Of a DNA stretch of 64,000 nt, positions 34,172-47,233 are shown in pieces. Location: NCBI GenBank assembly GCA_013368325.1, contig JAACJK010000057.1, positions 868,001 to 932,000 on the forward strand. Direction: 5' to 3'. Origin of the DNA: Ephemerocybe angulata (Eukaryota; Basidiomycota; Agaricomycetes; Agaricales; Psathyrellaceae). The notes beneath the pieces were generated by a model. The model made no database searches, had not been told where the DNA came from, and was given only the letters and a program-made list of their open reading frames with translations. The first letter of the stretch is position 1, and the number at the start of each line of letters is the position of its first letter. Made by a program: the position numbers and the translations under genes.

Positions 34172-36073
34172 CTAGTAGGATGCGAAAGTGTCATCAATAA
34201 ACGGAATGTTGTTCTCCTTCTCCCAGCTCTCCTGCCAAGCATTCACTCGATACATGAGGTCTGTCCATTGTCTTTCCGTCTTCACATCTCGCACCCAGTC
34301 GTCCGCCACACCCAAAGCCTCCAAGTGTTTCCAGCCCCGCTTTAGATAATCGTAGTTGAACACATTCCGTCTCCACTCCTCGACGTATTTATGTCCATCG
34401 TCTGGGATGGCCGCCTAGAAAGTCAAAGGTGATTAGTATACAGCCGGTGTTTTGAGAAACCCAATCGCCCATTGAGGCTACAAGATAAAAATGATGCGTT
34501 AAAGAAGGAGATGAATGTCCTTGTGGAGACAGGGCACATATGTAGGCCTCGTGTTTCCTGGGGTGTGACCAGAGCTGAACCGCAATGAGGGAATGAACAT
34601 ATCACAAACACGCACCTTCTGCTTAAGAAAGTCGACGATATCATCTTGATAATCGTTGGACGTAGCTCTGTCCGGCAACATTGCATGTCCGATGACATAC
34701 GGGTCCAACCCCGCTCTCCTCGTATCTTCTTCCCTGTCTGCAAGCTCTTCCAGGAGCTTGGCTCTTGAAGGGAGTATCCACGGTTTGGCGATTGCCTGTA
34801 CCGCAAACAGGCTCTGAGCATAATCCGACGGGCAATTCGCAATCCTTGTAGGCAATCCAATGAATGACAAAGCATTCACGGGATATTGAGGGCTGAGCGA
34901 GAGGATATGTTGATGCAGCGGGAAGATGTAATTCGTATTCGTCACCAAGGCTCCGCCGCGACTAGAACTACTCGCGTTGGAATGCGCAGAAGGGTCATAA
35001 GTGAGAACTCCTCCTGCTTCCAGGAAAGGTTTCCGTTGTTCGTATCCCGTGGCGAGAAGAACGCTGTCCACATCCGTCAACACCGTCCCATCGACGAAGT
35101 GCACGCCTTCCCGCGTAAAGTGTGATACTTCACCCTGCACCACGACGTCATCGCTTCCGGTAGGGAGGTCAACCTCATGCCTGACAGAAACATACGTCTA
35201 ATAGAGAGGGCAAGTTAATTTCCTGATCTGAATGAAGCATCAGTGGCGAACGCACTTTACGAGTGAGCTTCACAGTTTGGACTGCTGCGTCCTGGCCACT
35301 CGCCCCAACTCCAATGACAAGCAAAGTTCGATTGGTATAATGGTCTGCTTCCCGATAGTAGATGGAATGGAAAAGCTCCCTTTGCCCTGCACCTGCTTCG
35401 ACCCATTCTTCTTGCCCCTTCCAGGTCGGTATCCGCGGTAAGTGATTATTACCTGAGGCGACGATAAGGTGCTCCGCCCCCGCCCGCAGCGTTCGATTCC
35501 GGTCGTCCAGCAAGGTGATATCCCAGAAGCCCTTCTCAGAGTCTCCAACCCATTCAGTCTTTATGACAGTGTGGTGGAACTTGATATGAGGAGTGAGGTT
35601 ATTATGGGAAGCATAACTGCTATGATACGCCTTGAGGTGTTCGTGGCTCGGATATAGCGGAGTCCCTGGAGGAAAGGGAAAGCCGGGATAGGTCATAAAT
35701 GGGACAGGGGTGTTCGTGCGCAGAAGCGGATACAGTGGCGTATAAGGGATGCTCGGAGGGGAAACCGGTCGAGGATCTGGAAGCCTAGTAAAGACCATGG
35801 TTAGCATTGTTTGGATGTCTGGGTTGGTTCTCGGACACACCAGACGCCTGCGACGTCCCCTCGTTGCTCATAAAGAGTGATATTCCAGTTCTGTGCGATG
35901 CTACTGGGCAGGTCCATGAGGGCCTTCAAGGCTGCTATTCCAGCGCTTCCGGCACCAATGACGGCGATCGTTTTGGAAACCTGCGGTTCAGATGAAATTT
36001 CATGGTCGAAGGTGAGCCCTGGAATATGAAGAGATGAGGCAAGGAGCCAAGCAGCTTTGAAAAGGTTAACCAT
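34172..36073 (-). CDS. FAD-dependent monooxygenase, FMO-like
   Basis: Four exons (36073-35841, 35784-35256, 35197-34616, 34414-34172) give 528 aa. A hydrophobic N-terminus (MVNLFKAAWLLASSLHIPG) suggests secretory-pathway targeting. The FAD Rossmann motif is IAVIGAGSAGIAALKAL, followed by YEQRGDVAGVWLPDPRP. A FHSIYYREADHY block precedes the NADPH Rossmann motif LLVIGVGASGQDAAVQ, and LLATGYEQRKPF is the usual C-terminal ATGY element. Flavin monooxygenases oxidise soft nucleophiles such as amines and sulfides; the substrate cannot be told from sequence. No biosynthetic cluster surrounds it. Confidence 0.9.
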
Positions 36074-36285
36074 GGGGTGGTGCAACAGGGCCCTGGTCCT
36101 GGTGAATGCACTTATAAAGCATGCCGGATGAACGAGCGAGACCTGGAGTCAATCGTGTTTGGTGTAATTCAAGTTCTAGATGGCGTGCTTGGAGAATCCC
36201 ACAGAATCAGTTGTAAGCTGTTCGCAGATATCAATAGACCTTGATTCACAGTGACAAAGGTACGCTGCGCAACAAGTAAACAAAA

Positions 36286-37095
36286 TCACGCCTTAGAGAC
36301 GATGCCTCCCGACTTGATAATGTTGAAGAACTCGTCCTTATCCACGACCGCTATACGAGAAATCAGCATAAGGCTTGGCCAGGACCTGAATGATACGCAC
36401 TTTCTTTACCCCGTCCGATGATGTTGTCCTTTTTAGTCCCCTTCTTTTTCCCCTTCGTCTCAACAATTGGTGCTGCCAGTCTGGGTTTGCCAGAACCCCT
36501 TTCTCCCTTAGCATCTTCAGCAGCTGCAGCCACGGTAGCTTGAGATTGCTGGATAGCATTGAACAGTTTCACGACTATGGCTAGTCTGAATGAATGTTCA
36601 CTCGACGAAAACGTAGGACGCACCTCCACGCTGGGCCACCTTCCGCAGAGTCCGTTCGCTCTCACCACCCCACCCTCCGATGACCTCTTTTATCCGCCGC
36701 TTGTCTTCCTTCTCCTTCTTCTCAATCTGTAGTACTTTCTTGGCCTTGAGCTCAAGCTTTTCGTCGTTATGTTTTCGTGCAATGGATGGCTTTAGTGACA
36801 GCGGTTGATTTGAAGGAGCATCGGTATTGAGTAAGAACTGGAGTGTAGAACCGAACTTTGAAGTGTCGGTAGCCCTAAGCTTTCGTTTTGAAGTCTTCTT
36901 AGACTTTTTTGGTTGGAGACCTTCGAGTTCGTCTTCTGTGTCCATCGAGCCGTCGGAGCTTTCAGCGCCGTCCGAGTCGTGCATCGAGGATCCTGCCTCT
37001 GAGCCCGAGTCGTCGAGCCCAGCATCGTCCGCCGAGTCGTGGATTCGCTCTTCCTCGTCATCTGAGAGCTTACGGCGTTTGAGTGTTGGAGGCAT
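36286..37095 (-). CDS. RRP15: ribosomal RNA-processing protein RRP15
   Basis: Three exons (37095-36624, 36580-36401, 36350-36286) give 238 aa. The start is basic and then strongly acidic (KRRKLSDDEEERIHDSADD). The Rrp15 domain follows: LQFLLNTDAPSNQPLSL, ERTLRKVAQRGAIVVKLFNA and, at the end, DEFFNIIKSGGIVSKA. RRP15 is a nucleolar pre-60S assembly factor needed for early 27S pre-rRNA steps. It is divergent from the DIL-domain gene over 312 bp. Confidence 0.9.
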
Positions 37096-37407
37096 GGTAT
37101 CTGGAGGATGAGTGTAGCGGAGATAAATATTTCCTGCGAGCTCCCATCCAGGACATTGATCGCCGAGTCAACCTCGAGCCATCATTTCGACAGTCGACCT
37201 TGGGCTTGTTCCACCTCCTCGTCTGCAGGCTCAGACTCTCATTGTTCCTCGACCTCATTCAGACAACGGGCACTTGCCCGGGGTGATTACGATACACCGC
37301 GCTCTCGCCTACGCGGTTACGATCCTTGTTCGCCTTGATCGCAACGTGCAGCTGAGTAACCGTCGCAACTACCTGGGTTCCGATTCAACCATTGCACTCT
37401 CCGTCCC
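37096..37407. other. shared promoter region of RRP15 and the DIL-domain gene
   Basis: A 312-bp spacer between divergent start codons; no named element was identified. Confidence 0.4.
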
Positions 37408-40400
37408 ATGAATTTCGACCCAGAGCCCGACTTGCACCCTTTATATCCGACAGCGGCCCAACTCTCCAGCCTTCTGGCATCCGACTCTGGTCTCGATCCA
37501 GGTCAAAAGGCAGAGCTCGTCAAGCACTGTCTGAAGCGTGCCAGCCTATTCGGGGATCTCTCCCTAGCACAATTCCTCATCCGCGACATACAGGCGCAAA
37601 CGTATGTCGATCTGAGTACGAAGGACGAAGATGGTGTCGGTCTTGTCAGCCTCACCATTCATGTTTTTGGGGGTGATCTCGATCGCGACATTGAGAGAGA
37701 GGAATGTGTCCGATTTCTGGTCTCGCAAGGGGCAGACTTGGGCCCGGATAAAGGTTCGTCGAGTTGTCCAAACCGTTCAGGAGACTCCTGACGCGTCTCA
37801 ACAGCTGGATGGACCCCCTTGCATCACGCCGCATTGCTTGCGCCTCCTACATTGGTATCCTACCTTATGACCCACGGATGTTCTCCTTTCGACGTTACGG
37901 AGAAGAACTTGACGCCCCTAGACCTTATAACGGCCCATTCAGTTGTACCTGGACGCGAAGACGTTGCAATGCTACTAGAAGAAGCTATGAGAGGGGAAGG
38001 ATGGACAGGTGGGCGAATGGAGCAGAAGCGCCGGCTCCATGAGCGGCTTTCCAAGCGCAAAGGAAAGCAAAAGGCCATCCGGGACGATGTCACCAAGCTT
38101 CTAGGAGTAAACCCAAGGTGGTGGACCTCAGACGAGAATGACTCTGGCTCTGATTCAGACGACGATGATGCAGTCGGCGAAGACGTGTTTGTCAGTTCTT
38201 CGTCCTTGCTTGCCTCACTCGTTCTAAAGTCTCGAAGACCCCTCCTGCAGACTACTCCTCCATGCTGGTCTTCAATCCGATAGCCCTACCTCAAATATTC
38301 GATACCCTCATCACAAACTATCCGATATCCCTCAAAGACCCAACACCAGCAAATACCCTCTATATGCTTGCCCGCTTTGCTTGCTTGACGTGCGACCATA
38401 CCTGGCTAGAAGACCTCATCATGGGTGCAGCAGACACCATCGAAGAGGCATTTTTCGTAAGCTCCTAAAAATGTACTTCTTGTCCACATGCCACTAACTT
38501 TCCACTTCAAGAACAACGCGGATGATTTGACTTCTCTCATCTTTTGGCTTCACAACACGACGTTGTGGCTTCATCTCATGCAATGCGATACCTCTATCAG
38601 CGAGGCCTGTGAGATGCTGGGGTCATTTGAATTGATAGAGGAAGTTATCAATTCAGTATTCGGTTAGTTCACTTCTTAGCCTCAATGGGTCGCGCTGGAT
38701 TGACGTGTCCCCGAAGTCTTCATCATTCGCTTCGCCGAACGGCGGATAGATCAACTTCTAGACTCGTCTCTACTGGACTATGCTCCCCAAGGATCGGATT
38801 CGGAAACAGTGCAGTTTGAGTCTGAATGGAGTTTTCTACGGCCCTTTACGAAGAAGAAGGCCCCTCCGCCCGTTGGAGTAGGACATCCTTCCAATAGCAA
38901 GAACCTTCTTGCATCCCCCGAACCGACGGCTCTCCCAGTTACGCCATCTCGGAGCTTCCCAGCGTTCTCCCCTTCAATGCCCAAGTTCTCTTCTCTTAAA
39001 CAAACTATTGCACGAGCTCAGGCTACCACACGGGGCACTCCACTCGCACCTATGTTCTCAGATACAGCCTCAAATCCGTCGCCATACGAACTAACTTCAT
39101 TTCTCACTGCTCTTCAAACATTGCTCGTATTCGCCGATATCAACCCCATGTTTACCACCCAGTTATGGTCACAGGTTTTTTACTGGTCATCCTGTGAGTA
39201 GGAAGACGCCTTTCTCTCCCACTGCCTCGCACTCACATTGGACCTAGGTGAGGTCTTCAACAGGGTAATCACTCGGAAGAAATATCTCTGCCGGTGAGAG
39301 CCCTCTGCACATCTCAATGATCATCCCGATGTTCACTGCTCGTCCGAAAGGTCGAGAGCTGTCCAAATTCTTGCTAATCTGGCTGTAGTTGAAGAATGGG
39401 TTGACGAATTGGGTATACCACCTGGCGTCCTTTCCCATTTTGCGCCGGTCAAGGACCTTTTGGGTTGGACTCAGGTGAGAAAGGTTGTGTTTCTGGTGTC
39501 ATCTCCTCTGACTGTGACTTCAGTGCTTGTCGTCACTGACAGATTTCGCCGAACTTGTTGCTGTAATACAGTCATTGAAGGCTCTGAACCCATTGCAGGT
39601 AATGGGAACCAGATAAATTTGTACTATGCACTCACGCTGAATTACTAGATGCGACGGGCTGTTCGGGACTACAAGTACGAGGTGAACGAGAGCAAAATGA
39701 CTGAAGAATGCATACAGTACATCACACAACTCCAGAAAGACTGGGAGAGACACCGCGTCAAGCTCGGAGTTGAAGCCCTGCGCAAGGAGGTATGAATTAC
39801 CATTTACAAGAGCCAACAGCAGATGCTAATAGCGTGTTTACCTTCAGATATCCGAAAGAGACCGTGACCGCGATGACAGCTCGTCGACAATCATGAGTGG
39901 ATCGGCCAATGGCGACGACCGTGCTTCAATCATGTCAGCGATGTCTACGGAAACAGGCCCCAACCGACAGAGTATAGACCTGCTCTTTGATAGGGAGCAG
40001 GAGATAACGACATGGGCGCCTCCAAAGCCTCCACAGGTTCTGGGAGAGCTTCTCGACTCCCGTTACATGCTACCCCTTCTCTTTCCGTCCGACCCCCGAC
40101 TTCTAGCCGCCTTGCCTAGCAAAACATTTCTAGAGGGGGTTGCGGCCAGTCAACCGGCAAGCGCGGCCCTTTCACCAGCGTCTACGACAGGACGGGGGAG
40201 CATCGATTTTGGCAATCGGGGCCTAGGCCCTCTTACATGGCGCTCACGAAATAGAAAGATTAGGGAGGCTGGAGTAGGGGTCTTGCAATGGGTGGATGGT
40301 TTGCATTCGGCTGCGCGGTGGTGGCGGCCGACGGACCACACTGCCTATGAGGCCGAGGAGGAGGAAGAGGAACACCGCATTACAGAGGAGCCGGAAGGCT

Positions 40401-40582
40401 ACTCTGATGATGAAGGGCGAGATGCTGAAGACCCCGATGACCCTGAAGCCCAGGACAAGACCTTGCGAGTGACGACGCAATTGACCCCTTTCACTCGAAA
40501 ACCATCTTATCGAAGTAAAGGGGGGCGCCCCAGCTTGGGGGATGTTACACCGATCGACGCTTCCTACGAAGCGAAATCATGA
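37408..40582 (+). CDS. ankyrin-repeat and dilute (DIL) domain protein
   Basis: Ten exons (37408-37753, 37805-38190, 38238-38456, 38512-38662, 38717-39193, 39248-39293, 39351-39474, 39524-39598, 39649-39789, 39848-40582) give 899 aa. Ankyrin repeats occupy about residues 40-200 (AGWTPLHHAALLAPPTLVSY). The DIL domain occupies about 330-720, with IFWLHNTTLWLHLMQCD, FNRVITRKKYLCRSRAVQIL and PNLLQ-like ALNPLQMRRAVRDYKYEV. The acidic C-terminus includes EEEEEEHRITEEPEGYSDDE. DIL domains form the cargo-binding tail of myosin V; free-standing ANK-DIL proteins occur in fungi such as S. pombe, with an uncertain trafficking role. Confidence 0.9.
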
Positions 40583-40981
40583 GGCTCAGATGTAGTGATC
40601 TGTGGGTAGAGTTCGGACTCGCCAGCGCGCCAGGCTAAACAGAATATTTGTACATCTACTCGCCTTTCTTGGATTTCTCATACCTATTCATAATGTATAC
40701 TTAAATAACTAGGCTTCTACTGGGCATAGGACAACCCGTGGCCGTCGCCGTGTCATCTTGGCGCCCGTCTGGCCACGCGGTCACTCAAAACCTTCGAGGG
40801 CGATGCAAGCTTCGTGAACTTTGAGATTACTGCGCTTCCCAAATGAGGGATGACCGCATCTTGAGTCCAAGCGGCTGTGCAGAGAAGTGGAGAGTACTTT
40901 TAAGCGCGGTCCAGTGCGTGACAGCCTCCAACCTGTACCCGAACCTGCACACGTCCCTCCAGTCCTACTTACTCTTGCCAC
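40583..40981. other. intergenic before the rhomboid gene
   Basis: No gene recognised; about 400 bp of 3' UTR and promoter sequence. Confidence 0.4.
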
Positions 40982-43322
40982 ATGGCGTCACACCCTCCCA
41001 ACTACGACGACCGATTCACTCCACCGTTGCGATACGAGGACGGTAACACCAATAGCCTTGGCAGCAACTTGGACTCCAAGCAGGACCCCTACGAACACTA
41101 TGATGAGAAACCGGAGATCGGTGACAGCAAGCAGGCCGACGTCGGATCCAGTAGTTACGGTCTGAATAGAGGGTTCAGCTCTCGAAGTACTGCTTCAACC
41201 ACGATGACCAGGGCGGGCGCAGATGCGACGCGAGACGAACCGCACTTTCCTGAGCCCGACACATCTTCCAACAACCCGTTTGCGTCTAGTCTTGCCCCTC
41301 AGATCGAGGTTGGGGACTCGAAAGATGCGTTGGTTGGAGCAAAGGCCAATCCTGCCCGGTCGAGTCGTTATCAAGATCTTGGTGCGTGCTGAGTTATTGG
41401 ACACCACCGCGTTTGTTAATCCACCTTGTGCAGAGTACTCAGATCCATATGCCCAGACTAGGGCAGGAGCGCTTCCGCCGACCAAGGGATCTGGTCCTGT
41501 TGGAAAGTTCTTCAATGTTGCAAGATACCCCTTGGAACAGCGGATAGAGAACAAGAAAAGGGGTATTGGGATTCAGGACCGCCCATATGTTGGTGAGTAA
41601 ACGTTCACACTACTCCATGAACGAAAACGTTGATACTTGCATTCGTAGTGTATCTACTGTCAGCTGCAATGCTTGGTGTGATAATCTATGAGCTGGTTGC
41701 GAATGCAAAGCAACAAGGAAGTCCGATATCCCTCAAGGTGGGTATCATCCACCCAAACGGTATCACAAGCATGCATACTCAGGACGTCATCGCAGCCTGT
41801 AATCAACCCAATGCTGGGGCCTTCGGGAAGTGCACTCATTAACCTTGGTGCCCGCTTCCCCCCTTGCATGAAAACCGTGCAAGACGTTCCTCTGTCCACG
41901 CCTATCGCATGTAAGTCAATTCCGCCTCTTATGCTATCCAGCCGGCACTGAAGGGTGTGGTGTGTTAGGTATGAACAATACCGAAAATCCTATCTCCCAG
42001 ATCTGTACTGTTGAGGACCTCTGTGGGTTTGGAGGCAAGTAGTTACTCTTGCATAGCCCTCATTGCGTGTTCTGAAGTAGTTCGCCCCCTTTGCTCCAGG
42101 TATACCTACTGGGAAGGAACCCAATCAGTGGTTCCGGTAAGTACCTCTATGAGCGAGACTTTGGAAAGATTTGACCTGTGGCGTATAGGTTCATCGTGCC
42201 CATATTTCTCCATGCTGGCATAATCCACTTCTTGCTCAACATGTTTGCCCAAATGAGCCTCTCAGCTCAGGTACGTTCCAGCAGGAATAATAGCAAGAAC
42301 ATACAACTTACGTAGAGTTGCATAGATCGAACGGGAAATGGGCTCCGGAGGCTTCCTCCTGGTGTACTTTGCGGCAGGTATTTTCGGGTGAGCATAAATA
42401 ATTAATCATCATTAGCCTCCCACTTCATGGTATTTCTAGAAACGTACTCGGCGGAAATTTTTCTCTTGTGGGCGTACCTTCCGTAGGTGCTAGTGGTGCA
42501 ATCTTTGGTACCCTTGCTGTATGTTCTGCCTTTCTCCCTTGCCACACCTTTCACTAATGATTTCGGTAAGGTGACATGGGTTGACCTTTTCGCACACTGG
42601 CGATACCACTACAGACCAGTTCGCAAAGTAGGGTTGTTTCTCATGTCTCTTCCTGACCGCTCTAGTTGACAATCTCCTTAGCTTCTCTTCATGACCCTTG
42701 AGCTTGCCATTGGTGTCGCGATTGGGTTTATTCCCTGTGAGTCGCTCTCGCATCGTCTGGTTTAAGCTACAATATTTACAGTTTTCTACTATTAGATGTC
42801 GACAACTTCGGTATGCAAACACTTGTGTCAGACTGGAGGCTCGGCTTGATACTGACTGGCTCTGTTTAGCGCATCTTGGCGGGTTCTTGATGGGGCTCCT
42901 CGTGGGGACCTTCTTCTACCCTGTTATCAGCGAAACGAAAAGGCATAAATGGTTCATGTGGATCTTTCGCCTTGCCGCCCTTCCAGTTGCCATCGTTCTA
43001 TTCGTCCTTCTTCTTAGAAATTTCTACACCTCAGATCCCTATGCCGGTCAGTATTCTGCGGATATGTGCTCGCCTCGCCCCTCTGACATTTTGAGCAGCT
43101 TGCAAGGGCTGCCGATATCTCTCGTGTATTCCTAGCGCCGCGAACAATCGCTGCCAAGGGTGAGTCCACCCCTACACTCTTCATTGACGTCTTACTGATC
43201 ACTTCGTTTCTAGGACTGGTATGTTTTGACTTTCTTAAGTGTCAACAGACTTGCTCACCGATTAATTCTTAGGACTTACGACGACCACCGTCACAAATAC
43301 ACGCCGATGGCTTGAGCTATAG
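40982..43322 (+). CDS. rhomboid-family intramembrane serine protease
   Basis: Sixteen exons: 40982-41381, 41434-41592, 41649-41737, 41796-41910, 41969-42034, 42100-42136, 42189-42270, 42326-42387, 42440-42518, 42571-42627, 42682-42736, 42796-42810, 42870-43046, 43099-43159, 43214-43218, 43273-43322. They give 502 aa. About 150 polar residues precede the first membrane helix (VYLLSAAMLGVIIYELV). The large luminal loop has SALINLGARFPPCMK and CGFGGIPTGKEPNQWFRF. Catalytic features are HAGIIHFLLNM, Ser in GASGAIFGT and His in VDNFAHLGGFLMG. Rhomboids cleave membrane anchors. Exon 15 is only 5 nt (GACTG), and intron 5 uses a GC donor in AG|GCAAGT context. Confidence 0.92.
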
Positions 43323-43747
43323 ATATTTTCCCTGTTATCGTTCTCTGTGTTTCTGAATGATTTTGGACTTGAAATTGCCGCATCGGACAACCATTAGTAC
43401 TCGCTATCCAATCTTTTACAATGTATACATTATACCTACATAGTAATCCTTGAACGTTTCAGATTTACCTACCTACTACAGGCAATTCAGGCCTAGTCGG
43501 GGCTTTGAGAACTTGAAAGCTTGAAGTGGGAATCGACATGTAGTTGACATGTAGTCAGGCGCGCGTAAGTCGGTGGATGCCGAGGTGGACAGCCAGCGTG
43601 AATGATGGGTGGTCAGCTTGGACAAGTGTCACAATACCGCCGTTCTCAAGATCAAGACCAAGTTGAATCGCTAGTTCTTGAACGTCCACCAGTGGGGCAA
43701 CACACACCGAGGGGAAGGAAGGCAGAGGCAGTGATACACCTGCAGCG
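43323..43747. other. intergenic before CAS1
   Basis: No gene recognised; about 425 bp. Confidence 0.4.
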
Positions 43748-46617
43748 ATGGCTCTGCGATTCACCCTTAACCCGGCCTGGCCTCAGTATGCCGGCGTGCT
43801 GTCCTTGCTCGGAGCGCTCTTTGCTGGAGTGCTGCGGTATGCTCTATTCGGTGCGCCTAAACTTTGCATGAAAAGACCTTCCTAAAACTTTGGTCCAGAC
43901 ACCGGAGACCCATACCATTGCGACGCGCTTGCCAATAGGGGAACATGGTTAGACGGAGGGAAGAAACAATGGCAGCCTGACGGTGCGTAGTTCCCTTCTT
44001 GCACCTGGGCTTTTCTAATGTCTTGACGCGTACATAGGCTGCATGCTGAACCAGTATACTTCGAAGCAGAGTGCTGGCTGCCTTCGCTCTCGCGACGTGG
44101 TATTCATAGGAGACTCGGTCACCCGAAAGCTCTACTTCCAGTTCGCCCACATCTTGGACGCCTCGCTTCCCACCAAGCCAACCGCGGACGAAAAGAAGCA
44201 CCAGGACTATGCACTCGTCACACTGAACAAAACGCGCGTGGACTTCTACTGGGACCCATTCCTCAACGGAACGAACACGAAGTCGATCCTCGGCGGGCTC
44301 ACCCCGAATCGGACCAGCCAGCGCGGTGACCGACCTGCATTACTCGTACTGGGATCTGGCCTGTGGTACCTCCGCTATGCCAGCGAGTCCGGCGGAATAC
44401 CTGCCTGGGGCGTGAACATGGATTCTATCTTTACCGCGTTTACGAAGAGCAAGCGCCAGGTTGCGGACTCGGTGATTATGCTGCCTGTTGAGCAAGTCAC
44501 AGCCTCGAAGCTGTCGCCTGAGCGAGCCTCGACAATGCACCCCTCCGACATCGACGCGATGAATTCTGACCTCTTCCACCGCATTCACCCTGCGTCACCG
44601 CATCTGGGTTCTTCTCCCTCACTCGCACCCATCCATTTACCTTTGGTCTTCAACAAGATGCTGGACCCCGCAAAGACGGAAGACGGCATCCACTACTCGG
44701 ATTCGTTGATCAAATCTCAAGCGAGCATCTTGCTCAACTTGCGATGTAACGATGCGCTCCCTAAGCAGTTCCCATTGAGCAAGACGTGCTGTAACAGATA
44801 TCCTACTCCTAACATTGCCCATGGCGTAATTCTGTTCCTCCTCGTGCTGTCAATCCCAGTCCTGGTCTACTTGGCCACAGGCGGAGGTATGTGCATGTTC
44901 TACACTTGGGGAATTTATTGTATCTAACGCACAGCTTAGACATCCAGAAGATCATATCCGCCCCATTCAGTGCAGAATATGCCCCTTACTTGACGATGAG
45001 CGCCGGTCTGCTGATAGTCTATGTTGCCGACAGGTCCTGGCTGTGGTTGAAAGAACACAAATCGTTCAATCCCTGGACTTTCACTTTCCTCTCTCTTGCT
45101 GCCCTCGGGGCTGGGCTACTAAGCATCCGACGGGCGGACAACGACCTGGGGTTCCTGAATCGCGACCAAACCGATGAATGGAAAGGCTGGATGCAGAGTA
45201 AGCTGTCACCGACCGGTTGTTGACCATTCACTAACTCTATACCTCTAGTCGCCATCCTCATATACCATTATCTCGGTGCTTCAAAAGTATCAGGCATCTA
45301 TAATCCGATTCGGGTTCTTGTTGCTTCGTACCTCTTTATGACGGGCTACGGTCATACCACATTCTATCTTCGTAAAGCTGACTTCGGTTTCCTTCGTATC
45401 GCACAAGTACGTCTGCTACACCCGGAGCTCCTTGAATTATCTGACACTCCTCATAGGTGCTGGTTCGAATCAACTTGCTTACAATCCTCCTGGCGTATAC
45501 GATGAACACCGACTACATATCGTATTACTTCTCCCCTCTAGTCTCCATGTGGTTCCTCATCATCTACGCCACGATGGGTGTAGGAGCAAAATACAACAAC
45601 AACACGCCCTTCCTCCTTGGAAAGATTACTGCCTCTGGTGCACTCTTCACCTGGTTGATGCGAGAGAAGTGGCCACTGGAAACCTTGTTCGCCTTCTTGG
45701 AGAAAGTCTTCAAAATCCACTGGTCCGCCCGGGAGTGGTCCTTCCGTGTAGAGTTGGACCTATGGATTGTGTTCGTGGGGATGTTGGCCTCGATTGCGGT
45801 CATCAAGATACGCGAATATCGTCTAACTGACGACCATCGCTGGCCCATCGTCCAAAAGGCAGTCCTCGCCGCCTCCGTGTTGGCCGCCATCTGGTTTTTC
45901 GTCTTCGAACTCATGCAGGAATCAAAATTCACTTATAACAAGTGGCACCCCTTCATTTCCTTCATCCCCGTACTGGCGTTCGTATTCCTCAGGAATGCGA
46001 ATGTCATACTCCGGTCAGCATCTTCGTCGGTCTTCGCATTCGTCGGCAAATGCTCGCTGGAAACCTTCATCCTGCAATACCACTTCTGGCTCGCCGGCGA
46101 TACCAGGGGTGTCCTCCTCGTCATTCCGGGTACACATCTACGGCCACTGAACTTTGTGCTGACCAGCATCATGTTCATCTACCTTTCGGACCGGATGGCT
46201 TGGGCGACGGGGGAAATTACCAACCGCATCTGTGCGAAACCAAAAGCAGCGCAGGCAGCGCTGCCCTTGCCAAACACCGTTGCAATGGAAGCGCGGCCGT
46301 TCTTGAACACCAGGAACGCCGACAATACCCAGGAGGAGGAGGAGGAAGGGCAAGAGCTGGAAGTTCCGCCTCGATCGCAAGCTCTGCGAGCGTTGAAAGA
46401 TCAGGACGGGACATCGACACCAATACCGTTCGAACCGGATACGCCAATCCGCCCCAGGAGATGGATAGATCGTCTCGCGGAGGTCAAGCCTGCTTCCAAG
46501 CCATCATCTGAAGGCGTATGGGTAAGGATTGCTTCGTTCTTCACGACTCTAAAGGGACATCTTCTTTCTGCGTCGCTCGTGATGTGGCTGCTCAATAGTT
46601 CGTGGACATATCCATAG
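43748..46617 (+). CDS. CAS1: CAS1-type polysaccharide O-acetyltransferase
   Basis: Six exons (43748-43850, 43899-43982, 44038-44886, 44940-45197, 45249-45406, 45457-46617) give 870 aa. After one N-terminal membrane anchor comes a luminal SGNH/PC-esterase-like domain with the GDS nucleophile motif ([17 protein letters not shown]) and the DxxH motif (DGIHYSDSL). About ten membrane helices of the Cas1p acyltransferase module follow, from [17 protein letters not shown] to [18 protein letters not shown]. The cytosolic tail is acidic. Cryptococcus CAS1 O-acetylates capsular glucuronoxylomannan in the Golgi; in a capsule-less fungus it probably acetylates wall or secreted glycans. Confidence 0.93.
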
Positions 46618-47233
46618 ATTCACGAATGGAATGAAGTGTATTCAATATGATAGTACAAGGATCTAATAACATACAGTAGTTGAACGTTGAAGTGATCTGA
46701 GGAGGAAATGAAGTCAGTTGAGAGTTCGAAAAGAGTGGAGAAAAGAGCATCAGTATTAGCATGGTTTGATCAACACACTCGTCCTTTAGACAAGTTCAGG
46801 GCTTGACTTCTAGATTTATAATCTTTTGCGAGAGAGAAAGGAAAGGATGCTCACATGAATGAAGGGGACTGAGGAGGGGCGCCTGTGGGTTGAGGAGATG
46901 TTAGCATGCGAAAGAAGAAGCATGCAGACAAAGCTCAGAAATTTGGGTATATGAAAAGTGCTCATCAACCCGTAGGCTTCGAAGTAGCGATTCATTGTGT
47001 CTCTTCATCGACACGAGAGAAAGAGAAACTGACCTCGAGAGGGAGGAAGGAGGAAGAGAGGTGATGAGCGTCCGTTTCGAAAATTTCGGAATATAAAGGG
47101 ATGGCGAGTTTAGGGCCAGCCCCATCAATTGCATCACGCGTGACGCGAGGTGGTCACGGGACCGACGGACCTCCCGGGCCTTGTCCTGATGAGGGCCACT
47201 CATTCTTCTTCTCCTCCTCCCAACTACTCCTCA
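46618..47233. other. intergenic between CAS1 and STS1
   Basis: No gene recognised. In the STS1 frame an upstream ATG at 47150 extends the reading by 28 codons without family similarity. Confidence 0.4.

Noticed and set aside
47150..47233. Upstream ATG extending STS1 by 28 codons
   Set aside because: The extra residues have no resemblance to Cut8/STS1 N-termini, and MTNVLHGHIDF at 47234 does.
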